Shown here in pieces: positions 45,472 through 55,035 of a stretch of DNA of 64,000 nucleotides (positions are counted from its first letter, which is position 1; each line of letters starts with the position of its first letter). The stretch spans positions 1-64,000 of the forward strand of contig JBLNDJ010000017.1 of NCBI GenBank assembly GCA_050261515.1, in the 5' to 3' direction. This DNA is from JBLNDJ01 sp050261515 (GTDB taxonomy: Bacteria; Acidobacteriota; Terriglobia; Bryobacterales; Bryobacteraceae). The notes beneath the pieces were generated by a model. It saw only the letters and a program-made list of their open reading frames with translations, was not told where the DNA came from and ran no database searches. The position numbers and the translations under genes are program-made.

Positions 45472-45930
45472 CTACTTGATCTCGGGGCTGTTGGCAGTGG
45501 CCGGCTCGGCGCCCCAGTTCTCGCGGATCACGTGGGTCTGGTCGGAGAAGAACGTCCGCCTTCCGGTGCTGTTGAAGGTCTCCGGATTGGCATTGATGGT
45601 GTAGCCCCCCGGCCCGCCCTGCATGCTGAACCGGTAGCCGGTCTTAAGACCCTTGGCGAGATCGCCGGGAATGAGATCGGCCGCGGCCGGGCCCGCCTGA
45701 CCGCTCGCCGGAGGCCCGAGTTCCTCCAGTTTCGTCGCGAACTTCCCGAATTGCGAATAGTACATCGACTGGCCCGCCTGTATGGTCTTGATCTGCTCGA
45801 TCGCGGCCATCTCCATGGTGTGCATGCGCGCCTTATCCAGCTTGGGCACGGCGATCGCGGCAATGATGAGCACGATCGCGACGACGATCAGAAGCTCGAT
45901 GAGCGTAAAGCCCCGGCGTTTGCGGTTCAT
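45472..45930 (-). CDS. Type IV pilin/pseudopilin-like protein
   Basis: From ATG 45930 the protein has 152 residues. It starts with a short basic leader NRKRRG and the prepilin peptidase site G/FTLIELL with the Glu at position +5, then the hydrophobic helix IVVAIVLIIAAIAVPKL. The mature part includes QAGQSMYYSQFGKFATKLEEL, as in major pseudopilins and PilA/PilE-like subunits. An open frame extends 43 codons further but those residues come before the leader and lack a cleavage context. It sits alone between two converging or divergent plus-strand genes, without assembly genes. Confidence 0.87.
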   Translation of the reverse strand: MNRKRRGFTLIELLIVVAIVLIIAAIAVPKLDKARMHTMEMAAIEQIKTIQAGQSMYYSQFGKFATKLEELGPPASGQAGPAAADLIPGDLAKGLKTGYRFSMQGGPGGYTINANPETFNSTGRRTFFSDQTHVIRENWGAEPATANSPEIK

Positions 45931-46416
45931 CACGGGCAGCCTCCAGACACCTATTCTGGCAGAATTCCAGTCTACCGACAGTTGACGAACAGCGGAAAGG
46001 AAACGTGCAAAACCTTCAGCTGCAATCATCGACAACACGGCCGGTCGCCGTTTTTGCACTCGGAGTAGTCCCTTTCCATTAGGTCCAGGTCATTGATTCC
46101 AGGGCACTTCCCAAGCTGCCCTTCGGAAGGCATGGTAAGCGGGTGTCCGCCATCCGACCCGGCACTGAGTTCAACACATTGAAAACAAACCGCTTATTCG
46201 CGAAGGCGGTCAAACCGAAAGCCGCGGCCTTGCTTCTTACCTTAATGCCCTGTAATATTATCCCGAACTACTTCAGAGAGGGTCTGTGTTGTGGGTGAAA
46301 GGTTGAGGGTCTTTTCGCATTCAGTCTCTTCGGCAGCGCCATGTGTGCGCGTGGCCAGGTCGCCAAGAGAAGAACGGCAATAGCAGCAAAGACAACCGAA
46401 AAGGGTAAGGTGCGGT
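45931..46416. other. 486-bp intergenic region with lower GC than its flanks
   Basis: This is the only gap above 300 bp. Both strands carry only short unconvincing frames. It holds the divergent upstream regions of the pilin gene and of the large receptor. On the plus strand a good promoter candidate lies at 46230-46258, leaving a leader of about 150 nt before the receptor ATG. A near-palindrome CTGGCAGAATTCCAG lies at 45956-45970 close to the pilin side. I see no tRNA or small-RNA signature. Confidence 0.6.
46230..46258 (+). promoter_or_regulatory. Candidate sigma-70-type promoter for the large receptor
   Basis: TTGCTT at 46230-46235 and TAATAT at 46253-46258 are separated by 17 bp, the optimal distance, in an otherwise AT-richer stretch. 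Predicted start of transcription near 46265 would give a leader of about 150 nt. No regulator site is recognised. Confidence 0.45.
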
Positions 46417-49400
46417 ATGACCAGGCGCATCGGCTTTCTCCTGGAAGCGGCGGCCTTTTTTCTGACCGCGGCAAATCTGCCGGCGCAATCCATCTACGGC
46501 ACATTGACGGGTGTCGTATCCGACCCGTCGGGCGCCGTCATTCAAGGCGCAACCGTAAAGCTCACCAGCGAGGCCTCCGGATCGCTCCGTGAAACCAAGA
46601 CCAACACCGACGGATATTTCACGTTCGCGTCGGTGGCGGTGGGCGATTACACGTACACCCTGAGCGTCGAACAATCGGGGTTCCAGACCTACAAGGCATC
46701 CGGAATCTCGCTGACCGGCGGCGAGAAGCGCAACATGAACGTAACGATGACCGTCGGCGCGCCCACGCAAACCGTCGAGGTCACGGGGGTTGCGGAGACG
46801 CTGATGCCCACCGACTCCGGCGAGAAGTCCTCCACGCTTACGACCAAGGAGATCGAGAATTACGTCATCGTCAGCAGCAACGCGGCCGAGTTCATCAAGG
46901 TCATGCCTGGCTTCGCCATCACCAACGGCACGAGCAACAAGGCCAACTACACGGGCGAAACCATCGGCATCAACGCCAACGGCGACGCGGGCAGCCAGAG
47001 CCCGCTGAACGCGGCTTACAGCTATAACGGGCTGCCGGCGAACTCGCTCGACATCACGGCCGACGGCGCGCACGTGTCCGATCCCGGCTGCAACTGCGAC
47101 ACGCCCGTCAATCCGAACTCCGAGATGGTCTCCGAGTTCAAGGTTTTCAATACGTATAGCGCGGAAAACCAGAAGGGGCCGATCGTGGTGAGCTCCGTGA
47201 CCAAGTCCGGCGGCAGGGACTTTCACGGATCCGGGTTCTTCTCGGCGCGCAACTTCGCCCTGAACGCCAACGACGCGCTGAACAATGCCAATGGCGTCGG
47301 TCGTCCGGAGAACAAGTATTACTACCCGGGCGGCACGTTCGGCGGCCCGGTTCTGCTGCCCTTCACGAACTTCAACCGGAATCGCGACAAGCTGTTCTTC
47401 TTCACCGGATTCGAGTACTTCTACCAGGTGCTCGATACCGGCCTGCTGCGGGCGATGGTACCGAGCGCCAATATGCTTACCGGCAACTTCTCGCCGGCGG
47501 AGATTCTGGCCACCGAGGGAACGGGCAACAATGTCGGCGGCAGCGGCAAGCCCGCCGGGCAGATCATCGACACGCAGAAGTACCCCGGCGGCATCATCCC
47601 GCAATCGCAGTTGGATCCGAACATGGTCGCGCTGATGAAGCTGTACCCTCAGCCCAACGCCGATCCGAACGCCACCAACGGCTACAACTACGTTGAGGCG
47701 GCGACGTTCAATCAGAACAACCGGCAGTGGATGACGCGCGCCGATTACAGCATCAGCGACAACACCAAGCTGTATGTCCGGTATAACTACCAGCGAGAGA
47801 CGCAGCAGTTCCCTGTCGGCCTGTGGTGGCGGCAAAGCGACCAGGTTCCGTATCCCACGCCCGTGCTGGGCAAGAACCGCTCGGACTCGGTGACGGCTTC
47901 GCTGACCCACGTCTTCAGCCCGTCGATGACCAACGAGTTCATCTTCGGATACACCTTCATCGGGTTCCCGAACGTGTTCTCCGATCCGACCCGCGTGGAC
48001 CGCTCGGCCGTGGGCTATAACTACGCCGGCCTGTTCCAGAACGGTGTGGCACAGATCCCCTCGTTCGGCGCCGACGGCAGCAACCACGAAGCGGCGCTTG
48101 TGTTCAACCCCGGCGGATTCGAGGCCGGCGGCGCTTCCTCCGGGCTGTACGCGAACAAGTACATGCCCAGCATCAGCGACATGCTGACGAAGGTCGTGAG
48201 CACCCACACCTTGAAGGCGGGCTTTTTCTATGAGTGGATCCGGAACGCGCAGCCGGCCAACGGAAACACCAACAGCTACCTTCAGGTAAACGGCTCGACG
48301 AGCAACAACCCGTTTACGCTGGGCAACGAATACGCCGACCTGATCACGGGGAACCTGTCGTCGTACAACGAATCGAATTTCAACCGGATCAACGACATTT
48401 CGTTTGCGACGACCGAGTTCTTCATCCAGGATTCCTGGAAAGTTACCAAGTCGCTCACGCTCGATATGGGCATACGCTTCACCCACTTCACGCCGTGGGA
48501 GGACCGCGTTGGATTCGGATTCTCCATCTTCGATCTCAACGCGTATAACGCCTGCACCCCGGACGAGCAGGCGAACCCGGCGAACTACTGCGGGTTCAAG
48601 TGGCACAAGCGCGATCCCAGCGTTCCGCTGGGCGGGTTCCCGACAAGAGCCCTCTTTTACCAGCCTCGCTTCGGCGTTGCGTGGGACGTCGGCGGCAACG
48701 GCAGGACCGTGCTGCGTGGCGGCTGGGGAAGGAGCTACTACCATTCCGGCCAGTTCACCAACGGCCTCGATGCGGCCGCGGGCGTGCTGACTTTCAGCCT
48801 CTCGCCGGCGAGCATCGGCAACACGCCGCTGCTGGCGAAGGACATTTCCTCGCTCAGCGCGACCCCCGGAGCGGCCGGCGCGGCCGCGGTGGACTCCAAA
48901 GACGATAAGCAGGCGTACACCGATAACTACAGCTTCACCATTTCGCAGCAGATGCCCTGGTCGAGCCGGCTGGATATCGGCTATGTCGGCAACCGCACGC
49001 GCGACATCCCGAGCGCGGGCAACGGCGCCAGCCTGGGGGCGAACTCGCTCAACATCAACAAAGTTCCGGTCGGGGCGTTGAACAGCGACCCGTCGGTCGA
49101 TCCGAACACGCTGACGCCGGACAACTTCCGGCCGATCCACGGCTTCTCCGACTTCTTCATCACCACCCACAACGCCTACGCGAACTACAACGCGTTCCAG
49201 CTCGCATGGGCGCGCGCGCGAGGCCGGTACAATCTCACGTTGAATTACACGTTCGGCAAGGCGCTCGGCATTGTCGGCTTCCACGATCAGTTCAACCTGG
49301 ATAACAACTATGGAGTGCTGGCGGGCAACCGGACGCACATCTTCAACGCCGCTTACTCGATCGAGCTGGGCAACCCGGTCAGGGGCGGAGTTGCGGGCGG

Positions 49401-49953
49401 CTTCCTCAACGGCTGGCAGCTTTCGGGCATTACGCAGATTCAAAGCGGCGCTAACCTCACGGGGCAGAGCCTGGGCGACGGCACCAGCGGCAGTTACTTC
49501 GGCCTGAATCCCAACGGCTTCTTGAATTCGTTGGGATACGCGGTCAATAACAAGTCGATTCTGGGCACCACCGACATTTCGCTAAGCCCGCTGATTACGT
49601 GCGACCCGGCAAAGGGGCTGGGCCCGCACCAGTACATCAACCCCAGTTGCTTCGCGCTTCCCACGGTTCCGGGACAGAACGGCCCGACCGTTCTGCCGGC
49701 GATCTACGGGCCGGCGTTCTTCAACACCGACCTGGCGCTTTTCAAGAACTTCAGGTTCACGGAATCGAAGGCGCTGCAGTTCCGTGTGAACGGCTACAAC
49801 TTCCTGAACCACCCCCTATGGTCGTTCAACGGGCAGAATCTCGGCCTCAGCTTCGATAAGGCGACGGGCCAGTTGACCAACCCGATGTTCGGCACGGTCA
49901 CGCAGAAGCAGGGGCACCGTGTGGTGCAGTTCGTGGTGAGGTTCCTATTCTGA
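46417..49953 (+). CDS. TonB-dependent receptor with N-terminal carboxypeptidase-regulatory domain (Oar-like)
   Basis: The 1,178-residue protein has a signal (TRRIGFLLEAAAFFLTAANL), a carboxypeptidase-regulatory beta domain at about 28-115 (LTGVVSDPSGAVIQGATV, TDGYFTFASVAVGDYT), a plug domain (VEVTGVAETLMPTDSGEKS, VVSSVTKSGGRDFHGSGFF) and a long barrel with loop motifs (FFFTGFEYFYQV, RADYSISDNTKLYVRYNYQ) ending VVQFVVRFLF. A Cys pair in the segment DPGCNCDTPVNPN lies in the plug. It imports large substrates across the outer membrane using TonB energy; glycan or peptide substrates are typical. AAGGGTAAGG precedes the ATG. The TPR gene follows after a palindromic element. Confidence 0.92.
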   Translation: MTRRIGFLLEAAAFFLTAANLPAQSIYGTLTGVVSDPSGAVIQGATVKLTSEASGSLRETKTNTDGYFTFASVAVGDYTYTLSVEQSGFQTYKASGISLTGGEKRNMNVTMTVGAPTQTVEVTGVAETLMPTDSGEKSSTLTTKEIENYVIVSSNAAEFIKVMPGFAITNGTSNKANYTGETIGINANGDAGSQSPLNAAYSYNGLPANSLDITADGAHVSDPGCNCDTPVNPNSEMVSEFKVFNTYSAENQKGPIVVSSVTKSGGRDFHGSGFFSARNFALNANDALNNANGVGRPENKYYYPGGTFGGPVLLPFTNFNRNRDKLFFFTGFEYFYQVLDTGLLRAMVPSANMLTGNFSPAEILATEGTGNNVGGSGKPAGQIIDTQKYPGGIIPQSQLDPNMVALMKLYPQPNADPNATNGYNYVEAATFNQNNRQWMTRADYSISDNTKLYVRYNYQRETQQFPVGLWWRQSDQVPYPTPVLGKNRSDSVTASLTHVFSPSMTNEFIFGYTFIGFPNVFSDPTRVDRSAVGYNYAGLFQNGVAQIPSFGADGSNHEAALVFNPGGFEAGGASSGLYANKYMPSISDMLTKVVSTHTLKAGFFYEWIRNAQPANGNTNSYLQVNGSTSNNPFTLGNEYADLITGNLSSYNESNFNRINDISFATTEFFIQDSWKVTKSLTLDMGIRFTHFTPWEDRVGFGFSIFDLNAYNACTPDEQANPANYCGFKWHKRDPSVPLGGFPTRALFYQPRFGVAWDVGGNGRTVLRGGWGRSYYHSGQFTNGLDAAAGVLTFSLSPASIGNTPLLAKDISSLSATPGAAGAAAVDSKDDKQAYTDNYSFTISQQMPWSSRLDIGYVGNRTRDIPSAGNGASLGANSLNINKVPVGALNSDPSVDPNTLTPDNFRPIHGFSDFFITTHNAYANYNAFQLAWARARGRYNLTLNYTFGKALGIVGFHDQFNLDNNYGVLAGNRTHIFNAAYSIELGNPVRGGVAGGFLNGWQLSGITQIQSGANLTGQSLGDGTSGSYFGLNPNGFLNSLGYAVNNKSILGTTDISLSPLITCDPAKGLGPHQYINPSCFALPTVPGQNGPTVLPAIYGPAFFNTDLALFKNFRFTESKALQFRVNGYNFLNHPLWSFNGQNLGLSFDKATGQLTNPMFGTVTQKQGHRVVQFVVRFLF

Positions 49954-49960
49954 GCGCCGT

Positions 49961-50026
49961 TTGTGGGGCAGGATGTCGTCTTGCGCGCCGGTTGTCAACG
50001 GGCGCAAGGGGCAGCCTGCCCCACAA
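49961..50026. repeat. Long palindromic element, copy 2
   Basis: TTGTGGGGCAGG (49961-49972) and CCTGCCCCACAA (50015-50026) form a perfect 12-bp inverted repeat. An inner pair TTGCGC (49981-49986) and GCGCAA (50002-50007) nests inside. It fills the gap between the receptor stop (49953) and the TPR gene start (50034). The right arm overlaps by two bases the AAGGGGG ribosome site, so in RNA the hairpin would sit at the ribosome-binding region. Outer arms match copy 1 at 41313-41389. Confidence 0.7.
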
Positions 50027-50033
50027 GGGGGCG

Positions 50034-51134
50034 ATGGCGCTCGCCATGCTCGTCCTCGCCGGCTTGGCGTGCGCGCAGGAGCCGCCCGAGCGGATTCTCG
50101 AGCGGGCGGTCGATGCGCACCGGGCCGGCGATCTGAACGCCGCCATCCGCGGTTACCGCGCTTATCTGGAGGCGCGGCCGGGGTCCGTCGATGCGCTGTC
50201 GAACCTGGGCGCGGCGCTTGCCGGCGCGGGCCGCTATTCCGAAGCGATCGTCCAGTACCGTGAAGCGCTCAAGCAGAGCCCGCGCAATTTCCGCATTTCG
50301 GTGAACCTGGCGCTGGCCTACTACAAATCGGACCAGATCGCCGCCGCCGCGAGGCAACTCGCCGTGCTGCACAAGGAGCAGCCGGCGGACAAGCAAGTCA
50401 CCCTGCTGCTGGGCGACTGCTGGCTGCGCCAGGGCGAGAACGCCAAAGTGATCGCATTGCTGACGCCCATCGAGCGGCAGGACCAGAACGATCTGGCTGT
50501 GGCGTACATGCTCGGCACGGCGCTGCTCCGCGACAAGCAGACGGAGCTCGGGCAGTGCGTCATCGACCGCATCCTGCGGCAGGGCGATTCGGCCGAGGCG
50601 CGCCTGCTGCTCGGCACCGCGAAGCTGAACGCCATGGAGCACCAGGAAGCGATCGCGGACCTGCGCAAGGCCGTCGAGCTGAACCCGCGCCTGCCCGGGG
50701 TCTACTCATACCTGGGCCAGGCGGAGATGGACAGCGGCGACATGGCCGCCGCGCGCGCGGCATTTGAAAAGGAGCTGGCGCAGAACCCGGTCGATTTCGA
50801 GTCGAACCTGCGCCTGGCCGTGCTGCTCAAGCAGGAAGCGGACTACGCGGGAGCGCGCAAGCTGCTCAACCGCGCGCTGCTGGTGCGGCCGGGAGACGTG
50901 CGCGCTCTCTACCAGGCCGGCGCGGTCGCGCTGGCGGAAGGAAAACTCCAACAGGCCCGCGCGACATTCGAAGGCATCGTCAAACAGTCGCCGCAGTTTG
51001 TGGAAGCGCACATCTCGCTCGCCGCCACTTACTACCGCCTCGAGCGCAAAGAAGACGGAGACCGCGAGCGCGCCCTGGCGCAGAAGCTCCGGGCGGAGCA
51101 GGACGCCATCGAGCGGCGGGGGAAGGCGGAGTAG
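50034..51134 (+). CDS. Secreted TPR-repeat protein
   Basis: Starting at ATG 50034 the protein has 366 residues with signal ALAMLVLAGLACAQ and about nine TPR units through to the end (AVDAHRAGDLNAAIRGYRAY, ALSNLGAALAGAGRYSEAIV, EARLLLGTAKLNAMEHQEAI, GVYSYLGQAEMDSGDMAAAR, AHISLAATYYRLERKEDGDR). No catalytic domain. The upstream 14 codons of the frame come from the palindromic element. Secreted TPR proteins directly downstream of Oar-like receptors recur in Acidobacteria and may help assemble or feed the receptor; this is inference. Convergent with the next gene, 36 bp apart. Confidence 0.82.
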   Translation: MALAMLVLAGLACAQEPPERILERAVDAHRAGDLNAAIRGYRAYLEARPGSVDALSNLGAALAGAGRYSEAIVQYREALKQSPRNFRISVNLALAYYKSDQIAAAARQLAVLHKEQPADKQVTLLLGDCWLRQGENAKVIALLTPIERQDQNDLAVAYMLGTALLRDKQTELGQCVIDRILRQGDSAEARLLLGTAKLNAMEHQEAIADLRKAVELNPRLPGVYSYLGQAEMDSGDMAAARAAFEKELAQNPVDFESNLRLAVLLKQEADYAGARKLLNRALLVRPGDVRALYQAGAVALAEGKLQQARATFEGIVKQSPQFVEAHISLAATYYRLERKEDGDRERALAQKLRAEQDAIERRGKAE

Positions 51135-51170
51135 CGGGATTCCCGTTAGGATTGCTCCGGAGGCACCGGC

Positions 51171-52082
51171 TCACACCCCGAGCCATTCGAGCGGTCGCGG
51201 ACGGAATGCCAGCTTGCTTTTTGCTTTCTGGTTCGAAGCTCCGCGGAGCTTGGTGGCGTAGTAAACACTATCCGGCCCGGAGTTCCGCAGCGCCTCCTCT
51301 TCCGAGATGCTTGGCGGCTCGGGCGCGCCAACGAATTTTGCAAACGCGGGAAGCCACACGGATTGTGCAACCGGCTGATCGCCAACCACGTTAAACACGC
51401 CCAGGTCCGCAGTGAGCGCGGCACAGGTCGCGGCTGCGGCATCGTCAATATGCACCCAGTTCCACATACCTTCACCCTTGCCGATCACCGGCACCTCGCG
51501 CCGGCGAACCTGGTCGCCGAAGTCCCCCTCTCGACTGAACCACGTTCCAGGTCCGTAGAAAAATCCGTATCGTAACAACACCGCCTCCAGTCCGGATTCC
51601 TGCGCCGCCGCTTCGAAATCGGCATAGTTCCTGCATCCGGCAGCGATGTTGGGCGAAGCATCAAACGCAAACGAGGCGGTCTCATCGGCTAGCCCTGGTC
51701 CGGGCGCGTACCAGAAGGCGGAAGATAGCAGAACGTAGCGGCGGCAATTCGCGGCGCGCGCAGCCGCCAGCAGGTTTGCATTGCCCTTCACTCGCACTTC
51801 CTTGTCCCGCGCAGCGGCCGCCTTCATCTCCTCCGGCGTGTAATGTTTCGGGAGCGATGTGAGTTCGTTAACGATTACGTCAGGCTTGGTATGCCGGACC
51901 ACCTCCAACACAGATGCGGCATCGAGCGCGTCCGCGACTACCTCATGGGCTCGTGTCGCCTCGCGCGCGCCGGCGGCTTTGCGGGAGCGAACCAGCGCAA
52001 ATAGCTCGTGTCCCGCGTCGTCTAAACAACTCAGCAAAGGCTTACCAATCGCGCCCGTGGCTCCGGCGATCAAAACTCTCAT
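51171..52082 (-). CDS. NAD(P)-dependent epimerase/dehydratase (extended SDR)
   Basis: Three hundred three residues with the Rossmann loop GATGAIG at 7-13, strand LFALVRSRKAAG, DVIVNELTSLPKHYTPEE, YVLLSSAFWYAPG where the catalytic Ser lies, CRNYADFEAAAQ that may replace YxxxK (Tyr present, Lys not obvious), AVLLRYGFFYGPGTWF and WNWVHIDDAAAATCAAL. The FYGPG and HIDD motifs are typical of extended SDRs related to nucleoside-diphosphate-sugar epimerases. The substrate is not known. It stands alone on the minus strand, 208 bp downstream of nothing in particular and followed by the convergent TPR gene. Confidence 0.85.
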   Translation of the reverse strand: MRVLIAGATGAIGKPLLSCLDDAGHELFALVRSRKAAGAREATRAHEVVADALDAASVLEVVRHTKPDVIVNELTSLPKHYTPEEMKAAAARDKEVRVKGNANLLAAARAANCRRYVLLSSAFWYAPGPGLADETASFAFDASPNIAAGCRNYADFEAAAQESGLEAVLLRYGFFYGPGTWFSREGDFGDQVRRREVPVIGKGEGMWNWVHIDDAAAATCAALTADLGVFNVVGDQPVAQSVWLPAFAKFVGAPEPPSISEEEALRNSGPDSVYYATKLRGASNQKAKSKLAFRPRPLEWLGV

Positions 52083-52290
52083 TCCGGTATTCTCTCCTGG
52101 CGAGCTGAGGGATTATCGCGATTGCACGTGCGCCCCTGCCCGCGGCTGTTCAGAATCGAATTCGCAATTTTCCCTGGGTTATGGATGACGCGCCAGGGTG
52201 CGGCGATTCACTTTGACGTGCGTCGTGGGACGACTCCGACCATCGTTGTGCGTCAGCAGCGCCTGCCATCGCGGCACGAAGGACTATGTC

Positions 52291-55035
52291 CTACTCATGC
52301 CGCAGAGCCGCCAGCGGATCGATTCGGGACGCTCGCCTGGCCGGCGCATAGCCGGCGAGAAGCGCCGCGCTTACGAGGATGACGCCGGCCAGCACCAGGG
52401 TTCCCGGATCGTTGGGCTGGGTCTCGAACAGGAACGATTTGACCAGCAGGGACGCGCTCAACGCCGCAGGCACGCTGATCGCGAGCCCCACCGCGGCCAG
52501 CAGGAGAACGCGCCGCAGAACCATCCAGACCACGGCGCCGCGCTGTGCGCCCAGCGCCATGCGGATTCCAATCTCCCCGACCTGCCGGGCGACGTTGTAC
52601 GACATCGTTCCGTAGAGCCCCACGCACGCGATCAGGAGAGCGAGAACGGCGAAACCCGTACACAACTTCGCGAACATGACTTCGCGGCCGATCGTCCGAT
52701 CGATTTCCGCTGCCTGCGTGGCCACGTTGGTGACCGGTATGCGCGAATCCGCCTCCCGCACGATCTCGTGCACGCTCGGAACAAACCTCAGCGGATCGCC
52801 CGCCGTGCGCAGCGCGTAGGTCACCCGGTCCGAAGAAAACTGGCTGACCGGCACGAACACGCTCATTGCACTTTCCTCTTCGTTTTTCAGGCCACCGTAC
52901 CGCAGGTTCGCCGACACGCCGACGATTTCGACATCGCGCTTATCGTCCAGGAACGTGATGCGCCGGCCCACCGGATTCTCGTTCCCGAAGTAAGCCCGCG
53001 CCAGCCGCTCGCTGATCACCGCAACCGGCCTCGAGCCCGGTTGGTCGCGGTCGTCAATCTCACGCCCGGCCAGGATCGGGATCTGCATCGTCGTGAAGAA
53101 ACGCGGCCCGGCGGCCAGAACGCGCGCGTTTTCGACGGTCACGGCGCCGATCTTCATCGGCCCCCTGATTGCCTGCCCGACGCGGCCGGCGTTGACGATC
53201 GAGGATTGCGAAAGCGTCGCGCTCCTCACGCCGGGTATCGCTTCGAAGCGCTTGCGCAGGTTCGCGTAAAAAGCGGCGATCTCCGGGTCGCGATGCCCGG
53301 CCTGGCGCGCATTCAGCGAGAACAGGAGGATGTTCTCGCGAGCGTATCCCAGTTGGACGGAGTGCAGCTTGTCGAGAGTCCGGACAAACAGGCCCGCGGC
53401 CACCAGGATGAGAAAAGACATCGCGATCTGGGCGACCACCAGAACGTGCTGCGCGCGGCGGCGCGGTCCGCCTCCGCGGCCATTCTTCAGCGCGGGCATG
53501 ACGTCCGGGCGCGTCGATTGGATCGCGGGAGCAAGGCCAAATAACAGGCCGCAAACCACCGAGAGCGCCGCCGTCACGCCCAGCACGTTCCAGTTCAATT
53601 CCGCGTGCAGCGTGAAGTCCTGCTGCCCCCTGGAGAACAGCAGCGTCAGCGCTCGCACGCCCCAGATCGCAAACAAGACCCCGAATGCTCCGCCGAGCGA
53701 CGCCAGCATCACGCTCTCGGTAAGCAACTGCCGCACAACGCGGAACCGTCCCGCTCCCAGGCTGAGCCGGACAGCCATTTCGCGGCGTCGCGCGGCGGCC
53801 CTTGCCAGCAGCAGATTGGCGATGTTCGCGCACGTGATCGCCAGGATCAATCCGACCATCGCCAGCAGCACGTACAGAGGCTTGGAATACTGGCGGCGCA
53901 AACTGCCCAGGCCGGCGGCGCCGGGATTCAGCACGAGCGCGGGCAGTTTGGCGCGCTCACCGTCCGTCGCTGCCGTGGCGGCAACCCATTCATGGAAACG
54001 GGGAGCCAGCGCTGCCTGCGCCTGGACTATACTGACGCCGGGACGCAGACGGCCCATCATTTCGATCCAGTAAAAGTTTCCGTCGGGATACATACGAGCC
54101 GCCTGGGCGCCGTCCAGGAGCAGATTCGTGTGCAACGGAAGATAGATGTCCGGCGCCGCCGCGGGATCGACTCCGAAAAATTCCGGAGGCGCCACGCCGA
54201 TCACCGTGAAGGGCACATTATCGACGAGCACCGGTTGTCCGATCGCGCTCGACGGTCCCCCAAAGCGCTGCCGGCTGACCGAAAAGCTGATGACCGCGAC
54301 CGGCGCCGCGCCTGGACGGTCGTCTTCGGAATCGATCAGACGTCCCGCGGCCGGCGACACGGCCAGACCACGAAAATACCCGCCGGTGACGTACTCCGCG
54401 CCGGCGCTCATGGCCTGCCCGTGGAAGGCAAGCGTTCGGTTTAGTCCGTTGAAGTATCCGAACAGCCTGGAAAAGACGGGATTCTCCTCGCGAAGCGTCT
54501 CGAACGCGCCGTATGGGAACATGCCGCTGACGATGGCCCCTTGGTCGCCCGGCCACGCCATGCCCTGTACCCCGTGCATGACGTGCACCCATTCCTTGCC
54601 GGCGTTCTGGGGCGGGCGGCTATGCCAGTTCAAGACCACCAGCAACTCGGGATCGGCCACCGGCAGCGAGCGCAGCAGGATCGACTCCATGAAGCTGTAG
54701 ATCGTCGTATTGGCGCCGATGCCGAGCGCCAGCGACAGGACCGCCAGCGCGCTGAACGCCTTGTTTGCGGCCAGGGCGCGAAAGCCGTAGCGGACATCCT
54801 GGCCCAGTTCCTGCCAAAACCGCTTGATCCAAATCTCCCGCGCCTCTTCGTACTTCAGGCCGGCGTTCCCGAATCGCCGGCGCGCTTCAGCCCGGGCGCA
54901 CTCCGGCGTCATGCCGTCTGCCTGGAGTTCCGCGGCCTTCTCCGCAAGGTGGAGTTCCATTTCCTCGCGCAGCGCTTCGCCGCGCCTGGCGCTCTCCATC
55001 CAATACCTCAGCCGCAGCAGCAACATGCCCGTCAC
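52291..55035 (-). CDS. ADOP-family FtsX/MacB-like permease
   Basis: The 914-residue protein has the architecture of acidobacterial duplicated orphan permeases: an N-terminal soluble DUF-type region (EALREEMELHLAEKAAELQA; AEARRRFGNAG), then two MacB-like units, each with a membrane helix, a periplasmic core domain and three FtsX helices (ALAVLSLALGIGANTTIYS; LAMVGLILAITCANIANLLL; ALIACVGLYGTMSYNVARQV; GEIGIRMALGAQRGAVV). No ATPase gene is adjacent, as usual for this family. The GTG at 55035 overlaps the PadR stop (GTGA); an ATG at 55026 with GGAG 8 nt upstream is an alternative. Possibly exports lipophilic compounds or signals stress. Confidence 0.9.
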   Translation of the reverse strand: MTGMLLLRLRYWMESARRGEALREEMELHLAEKAAELQADGMTPECARAEARRRFGNAGLKYEEAREIWIKRFWQELGQDVRYGFRALAANKAFSALAVLSLALGIGANTTIYSFMESILLRSLPVADPELLVVLNWHSRPPQNAGKEWVHVMHGVQGMAWPGDQGAIVSGMFPYGAFETLREENPVFSRLFGYFNGLNRTLAFHGQAMSAGAEYVTGGYFRGLAVSPAAGRLIDSEDDRPGAAPVAVISFSVSRQRFGGPSSAIGQPVLVDNVPFTVIGVAPPEFFGVDPAAAPDIYLPLHTNLLLDGAQAARMYPDGNFYWIEMMGRLRPGVSIVQAQAALAPRFHEWVAATAATDGERAKLPALVLNPGAAGLGSLRRQYSKPLYVLLAMVGLILAITCANIANLLLARAAARRREMAVRLSLGAGRFRVVRQLLTESVMLASLGGAFGVLFAIWGVRALTLLFSRGQQDFTLHAELNWNVLGVTAALSVVCGLLFGLAPAIQSTRPDVMPALKNGRGGGPRRRAQHVLVVAQIAMSFLILVAAGLFVRTLDKLHSVQLGYARENILLFSLNARQAGHRDPEIAAFYANLRKRFEAIPGVRSATLSQSSIVNAGRVGQAIRGPMKIGAVTVENARVLAAGPRFFTTMQIPILAGREIDDRDQPGSRPVAVISERLARAYFGNENPVGRRITFLDDKRDVEIVGVSANLRYGGLKNEEESAMSVFVPVSQFSSDRVTYALRTAGDPLRFVPSVHEIVREADSRIPVTNVATQAAEIDRTIGREVMFAKLCTGFAVLALLIACVGLYGTMSYNVARQVGEIGIRMALGAQRGAVVWMVLRRVLLLAAVGLAISVPAALSASLLVKSFLFETQPNDPGTLVLAGVILVSAALLAGYAPARRASRIDPLAALRHE

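Noticed and set aside
46321..49443. 1,040-codon open frame antisense to the large receptor
   Set aside because: Composition is Arg/Val/Gly-biased shadow sequence; the sense strand carries a complete receptor.
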